A DNA stretch of 64,000 nucleotides from Deltaproteobacteria bacterium (lineage in GTDB: Bacteria; Myxococcota_A; Polyangia; JAAYKL01): positions 1 to 64,000 of the forward strand of contig JAUVDV010000006.1 in the NCBI GenBank assembly GCA_030595125.1. The letters are read 5' to 3'. The translations under genes and the position numbers were made by a program. The notes beneath the pieces are model-generated. The model saw only the letters and a program-made list of their open reading frames with translations. It was not told where the DNA came from and did not search any database. Positions within the stretch are counted from its first letter, which is position 1, and each line of letters starts with the position of its first letter. Shown here one piece after another: positions 63,368 through 64,000 of this stretch.

Positions 63368-64000
63368 TGAGGAATCGACAAGGAATGCAACTTGCGCGAA
63401 ATGTCGGCGTGATTCTGACCGGTCTGCTGCTTTCCACCTGCGGCCCCACGTCGCAATTGACGCCGCCTGGAGCGGTGAGTGTCGGTGGAACCGGCAGTAC
63501 AGGCACGGAGGGGGTGGAGTGGGTGGAGTGGGTATATTCGAAACCTGCCGGTGTGGAGTTCACCAGAACCGAAGTCACCCTTGGCCAATTCAAAAAGTGT
63601 GTATTGACCGGCGCATGCAAGGAGAAGAATCGCAAAACCAAGTCTGACAATAAGTATTGCAACTGGGGATACTCCGATCGCGAAAATCACCCGATGAACT
63701 GCGTGGACTGGTACGGGGCGCGGGATTTCTGTGCCTGGGCCGGCGGCCGTCTGCCGACCGAGGACGAGTGGTACGCGGAGGCTTCGAACGGTGGGAGCAG
63801 GGAGTGGCCATGGGGAGACAATCCGGAGGTGAATTGCGAATGCGATCAGAAAGGAGATAGTGACACAGACGGCTACGGAAAGGACAGAACCTGGCCTGTA
63901 TGCTCCAAAACAGAAGGCAACAGCGTGAGCGGTCTGTGCGATATGAGCGGTAACGTGTGGGAGTGGACGAGTTCCAAATATAAATTGGAGAGCGATGACA
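63363..64000 (+). CDS. FGE-like lipoprotein, 5' part (runs off right edge)
   Basis: The ATG at 63363 overlaps the preceding stop; the frame is open to 64000. The signal peptide ends GLLLSTC (Cys near residue 26). A Gly/Thr/Val-rich linker is followed by the sulfatase-modifying-factor fold: FTRTEVTLGQFKKC, HPMNCVDWYGARDFCAWAGG, RLPTEDEWYAEASNG, and GLCDMSGNVWEWTSS. It is the second such lipoprotein in the window, unrelated in position to the first. Catalysis is not claimed. Confidence 0.85.

Overview
The window looks like a chromosomal contig of an uncultured Gram-negative bacterium of the Myxococcota/'Deltaproteobacteria' type. The evidence is a DAP-type murE, an outer-membrane-style protein, many lipobox proteins with Ser/Thr-Asp stalks, SBBP and RCC1 propellers, sulfatase-modifying-factor-like lipoproteins, a TonB-like AgmX/PglI protein and a DnaK/J-TPR pair. 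The phylum call is inference; no rRNA or tRNA gene was seen.

Region 1 (1-6209): surface lipoproteins. A divergent lipoprotein runs off the left edge. Then come five tandem genes with MRYL-type signal peptides. Four are paralogues built from 24-residue LRR/L-domain-like repeats (about 10, 11, 6-7 and 2-3 copies); the fifth is a seven-blade SBBP propeller. Four of the five are preceded by a near-identical extended -10 promoter/RBS cassette.

Region 2 (6210-11641): a REPIN-like inverted repeat, then a minus-strand Tad/Flp pilus operon (two small pilins, CpaA, two TadE-like, one TadG-like, one unknown, CpaB). The motor ATPase, secretin and TadB/C are not present.

Region 3 (11642-20905): a mixed stretch with envelope proteins, cysS, an RluA-type pseudouridine synthase, an FGE-like lipoprotein, thiD and a TPR-PEGA protein.

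Region 4 (20962-42540): a broken division/cell-wall cluster on the minus strand, mraZ-rsmH-ftsL-ftsI-murE-murF-mraY-ftsW-murG-ftsQ, then a 7.8-kb accessory block, then ftsA-ftsZ. murD, murC, murB and ddl are missing from their usual places. The accessory block carries a response regulator, an unknown protein followed by a 21-bp periodic array, a 1478-residue gluzincin lipoprotein and an RCC1 lipoprotein. Paired GTGGG repeats resembling MraZ boxes lie in both orientations between mraZ and the divergent AgmX-like gene.

Region 5 (42541-50100): AgmX-like protein, a secreted metalloprotease, an Hsp70 with a J-domain/TPR partner, and hslU.

Region 6 (48718-59945): the widespread order dprA-topA-trmFO-xerC-hslV-hslU, interrupted twice. 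A parallel beta-helix protein sits between topA and trmFO. An antitoxin with a 13-codon toxin stub, an LRR lipoprotein and a fragment of the RCC1 gene sit between trmFO and xerC.

Region 7 (60053-64000): LysM protein and CpoB-like lipoprotein, then a DUF4911 protein, a PLC-like protein and an FGE-like lipoprotein cut by the right edge.

The recurring theme is a set of modular, repeat-rich exported proteins that sit at break points of otherwise conserved housekeeping operons, with DNA-level signs of duplication and recombination.
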